Shown here: positions 53,991 through 56,811 of the stretch, one piece after another
How positions within the stretch are numbered: the stretch's first letter is position 1
Layout: every line of letters starts with the position of its first letter
Virus record (IMG/VR): IMGVR_UViG_3300044858_004282
Span: 1 to 56,811 of that record
Length of the DNA: 56,811 nucleotides
Direction: 5' to 3' (one strand)
DNA from: a virus
The notes under the pieces: generated by a model
Database searches by the model: none
What the model saw: only the letters and a program-made list of their open reading frames with translations
Told to the model about the DNA's origin: nothing
Translations under genes and position numbers: made by a program

Positions 53991-56811
53991 CCACCAACCT
54001 TTCTATTTACTCCAGATGCCATTTCTTTAATTCTCATTTCTCTATGTATTTCCATTGCAACGTCTTTTGCTGTTACTGTAGTTCCATTTAGCTCTACATT
54101 AATATTATATACTGATCCTGATGCTACTGCTGAAGATGTAGCATTTGGATTGAATGGATTCATATTCGCTGGGATCACAGCTTCATTTTTATGAATTAAC
54201 GCTAGCATATCTTGTGGAACCATATTGATTCCCGCCTTAAATTTAGGCAGTCTCATTCCTGCTGATTCAATTAATCCACCTAATGCTTTATGAGGTACTA
54301 ATGTAGGATTTCTAAGCATTGCAAGTATTTGTGACTCAAGTGAGGAAGGTAGCTGTCCCTTACCCATCCTTTCAATAAGATCCTTAACCATTTGGCCAGT
54401 TACAGTATGCTTTTGTATTTGTGCAATTGAATTTTCTACCGTGGTGTAGGCTATTGCATCGGTACCTAGCTGATCAAAATTTTCTACTCTAGTTGGGTTA
54501 TCTGTTACCGATTTTCCTATTTCTGGAATAGCAACTCTTGTTCCATTTCTATGAATAATTGCCTTTATTCCATTTTCTGCTAGCCATGGAGAAATGTCGT
54601 CAAAATATCTTTGGAAAATCCTATCCCTAAGTGCTCCAGGGGCTGTAGCACGTGGATATCTTCCACCCTCTTGACCTATCAACATGCTTATAACATAGTC
54701 CTTAGATTGATGATCTTGAAGTTTAATTTTACCCGACTCTATGTCTCTTAATAATTTTGCAAACACATAGGGCTGCTGTGAAGCTAGCGTGTTTGCATTA
54801 TGTCTAAGGTCTATTACATCTTCTTTCTTTAATGCAGATGTAACAGAATAGACTGTATTCTCTGGAGATCTCATAAGGTATGCTAAGGCCTGCCTGTAAT
54901 CTTCTGCGGCAAACATCTGACCGCCGTACCAGCTGTCTAATCCAGTTCTATTTTTTAAATCAATTTTTCCATCTACCGTTGGTAGGTTTCCACCATGGAA
55001 TAAAGATTTACTTAAAAGCTCTTCTACTGTGGATACTGATTTCGTCAATGGAGAAGTGTAATTAAATGTAGCTCTTAACTTTAAGCTGTCGGCAATTGAC
55101 TCTGCAGTGTATTCGTCATGAACCCTTAACCCTTCAAAGCCAGGAACCTTCTGGTGTGCAAGAACTGCGACTTCGTGTTGAGTCAATGTTCTTGGGTCTG
55201 GTTTTTTCGCTAAATAATGTCTTGCAAGTATTTTTTTGTATGTTTCATATTCCCAAGGTTTTACTCTTGGTCCTGTACTCATAGTGCCTTTTGGTAAACC
55301 ACTTACATCAAAACCATCAAACTGTCCTCTGAACATTTCGATTGGTGATAATGGTGGAGCTGCTGGTAGTGCTGCAGAAGCTGCGGCATTTGCAGCCATA
55401 CGACTAGATGAACGCCATGGAGTTAAAAATGTTAATGCCCCAGCATAATCCACAATCTTTCCAGCAGTAGGGTCAATTTTTCCAAGTGGGCCCTCATCTG
55501 TTTTATTGGTGACAGATCTATATACTGAAGGTATTCCTGTAAACTCTTGGAAATCCTTATCTTGGACTTTAGTAGGCTTAGGTACTATGCCCTTTGTCAG
55601 GCTGCTTAGGCCAGTTTGCCCTAGGTACCCTGCCTGATTTATAATATCCATAATCATTGATGATGCTGGATTTGTTCCACTATTCATTGCATTCTTAAAG
55701 AACCTAAATGCCTTTGTAATTGGATTTACATCATGCTTGTGACCGACTGCCCCACCTGCGTGAAACATAAGTGGACCAAGTCCGTAGACACCGCTTCCAA
55801 TGCCTCCCATAGAAGCTCCAGAGCCTGCGTAACGCATTGGATCCTTGTCAATACCCATTCCTGGGCCGCTAGGCTTATTTGGCTGCTCAGTCATCTGATG
55901 CCAGTAATCTGAGCGATTGGCTATCTTTCCACTAAATGGAAGTCCTGGTATCTCTGTTCCGCCCCAAATGTCTTTACCCTTACTAGGACCGTATCTTAAC
56001 TCTCCCCATCTTTGAGTATAAGGGCTGCCTGATGGTGTTCCATCACTCCAATAATTTGGCATATCTTCAGAGTATGGAGACCATTTAAATTTAGATCCTG
56101 GTAAATTTCTTCCATGTCTATGCCCAACTGGACCTCCTTTATGTAATCTAAGCACTTTATGCAGAGCATCTACAACGTCTGGTCCGCCAGCAGCGTCTAC
56201 AGCTTTTGCACTAAATACATATTCTCCATCTGAAAGCATTGCTGGAATAGAATCTGATGTTGCAGTTCCTTCGCCAAATACTTTTCCACCTTCATGGTAA
56301 GACTTTAATCTTCCGTTTCCACCTGGTAGAGCAGCAAACCATGCACCAACTGTTTTTCCATCCTTCGTAACTTTACCATTTGAATAGTAAATGTATCCGT
56401 TTGTATCCTGGTAAGTAAGTTTGCCACCATTTGCTTTAGCAAATTTTAAGTTAGCATCGGCATATCCTGTAAACTCTCTATTGTTTAGACCTTTTATAGG
56501 TACTATGAAAGTTTCTCCAGATACACCATTTGCGCCTTTAGGTGGTGCTACTGGTAGACTCTTATATTCTTTTTCTGATATCTCTCTGCCAGATGAATCA
56601 AAATATTTTTTAGGATCTCCTGGCATACCTGTTCCAGTAGTCTTTCCAGCAACACCAGTCTTTGATAATTTGTTTGGATTAACTCCTAAAGCTTGAAGCA
56701 AATCTACTCTAAGTCTATCTAAGTTAGTTTTACCACCAGTTATTTTTTCTGCAATATCAGATACTGCCAACATATCTTTACTAAATTGCTTAAGAAGATC
56801 TGGGTTTATTA
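53987..56811 (-). CDS. Tape measure protein, C-terminal part (5' end beyond window), with embedded enzyme-like domain
   Basis: The frame is open through the right edge (NPDLLKQFSKDM before the first internal Met), so the start lies outside. Typical tape-measure C-terminal motifs occur twice: SDSIPAMLSDGEYVFSAKAV (~173-192) and LIHKNEAVIPANMNPF (~859-874), numbering from Met at 56773. Between them are Gly/His-rich linkers (GGPVGHRHGRN, GGAVGHKHD). A folded insert at ~505-760 has LFHGG, GGQMFAAEDYRQALAYL, TVYSVTSALKKEDVIDL and GIKAIIHRNGTRVAIPEIG, resembling the ART/polyvalent-protein toxin fold. It sets tail length and passes into the host with DNA. Confidence 0.8.
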   Translation of the reverse strand, partial: INPDLLKQFSKDMLAVSDIAEKITGGKTNLDRLRVDLLQALGVNPNKLSKTGVAGKTTGTGMPGDPKKYFDSSGREISEKEYKSLPVAPPKGANGVSGETFIVPIKGLNNREFTGYADANLKFAKANGGKLTYQDTNGYIYYSNGKVTKDGKTVGAWFAALPGGNGRLKSYHEGGKVFGEGTATSDSIPAMLSDGEYVFSAKAVDAAGGPDVVDALHKVLRLHKGGPVGHRHGRNLPGSKFKWSPYSEDMPNYWSDGTPSGSPYTQRWGELRYGPSKGKDIWGGTEIPGLPFSGKIANRSDYWHQMTEQPNKPSGPGMGIDKDPMRYAGSGASMGGIGSGVYGLGPLMFHAGGAVGHKHDVNPITKAFRFFKNAMNSGTNPASSMIMDIINQAGYLGQTGLSSLTKGIVPKPTKVQDKDFQEFTGIPSVYRSVTNKTDEGPLGKIDPTAGKIVDYAGALTFLTPWRSSSRMAANAAASAALPAAPPLSPIEMFRGQFDGFDVSGLPKGTMSTGPRVKPWEYETYKKILARHYLAKKPDPRTLTQHEVAVLAHQKVPGFEGLRVHDEYTAESIADSLKLRATFNYTSPLTKSVSTVEELLSKSLFHGGNLPTVDGKIDLKNRTGLDSWYGGQMFAAEDYRQALAYLMRSPENTVYSVTSALKKEDVIDLRHNANTLASQQPYVFAKLLRDIESGKIKLQDHQSKDYVISMLIGQEGGRYPRATAPGALRDRIFQRYFDDISPWLAENGIKAIIHRNGTRVAIPEIGKSVTDNPTRVENFDQLGTDAIAYTTVENSIAQIQKHTVTGQMVKDLIERMGKGQLPSSLESQILAMLRNPTLVPHKALGGLIESAGMRLPKFKAGINMVPQDMLALIHKNEAVIPANMNPFNPNATSSAVASGSVYNINVELNGTTVTAKDVAMEIHREMRIKEMASGVNRKVGG

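Overview
The window looks like part of a tailed bacteriophage genome whose host is an AT-rich actinobacterium. The phage assignment rests on a large terminase subunit, the C-terminal part of a tape measure protein, a run of large tail proteins, a CHAP endolysin next to a holin-like gene, and a virus-style replication set (bacterial-type DNA polymerase III alpha, DnaB-like helicase, primase, RecA, SSB, RuvC-like nuclease). The host guess is inference. It rests on a WhiB-family regulator, a proteasome/HslV-like hydrolase, many promoters whose -10 box lies 6-8 nt before the start codon (leaderless transcription, common in Actinobacteria), and low GC content. A virus of small aquatic Actinobacteria (acI / Nanopelagicales type) would fit.

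Layout. Almost every gene is on the minus strand, so transcription runs from high to low coordinates. Positions 56811-39992 hold the tail module: tape measure protein (cut by the right edge), distal tail-like protein, very large minor tail and fibre proteins, and small coiled-coil genes. Positions 39903-26164 hold replication, recombination and nucleotide-metabolism genes, tightly packed with start-stop overlaps, and opened by a promoter with an operator-like dyad and an attenuator-like hairpin. Terminase follows at 26155-23839, then three tRNA genes (Met/Ile CAT, Arg TCT, Lys TTT), an SDR enzyme, Hsp20, a kinase-nucleotidyltransferase fusion and a nuclease. Positions 20113-16435 are a surface/lysis cluster: PA14 wall-spanning protein, membrane protein, lipoprotein, holin, endolysin. 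Positions 16434-9327 mix a glutathione-peroxidase-like protein, WhiB, zinc proteins, an Ntn hydrolase, a secreted subtilase, thioredoxin and a secreted coiled-coil surface protein.

Positions 8414-3932 form the most unusual block. A promoter is followed by four tiny genes (50, 30, 35 and 58 aa), then two 2-oxoglutarate/Fe(II) oxygenases, a 98-aa protein, a flavin-dependent tryptophan-halogenase-like enzyme and a small membrane protein. It reads like a peptide- or small-molecule-tailoring operon carried by a phage. Positions 3887-714 carry GroES, small zinc and membrane proteins and a tRNA-Arg.

The left end, 1-180, is the tail of a plus-strand gene with a strong terminator. Between it and the last minus-strand gene (714) lies about 530 bp of AT-rich convergent intergenic DNA. 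It has a 41-bp hyphenated palindrome, 25-bp direct repeats, and three CTCCAC units phased at exactly 10 bp: a candidate replication origin or other protein-binding locus. Many real genes are only 30-60 codons long; they are recognised by ATGA/TAATG overlaps with neighbours, good ribosome binding sites and Cys/His metal-binding motifs.
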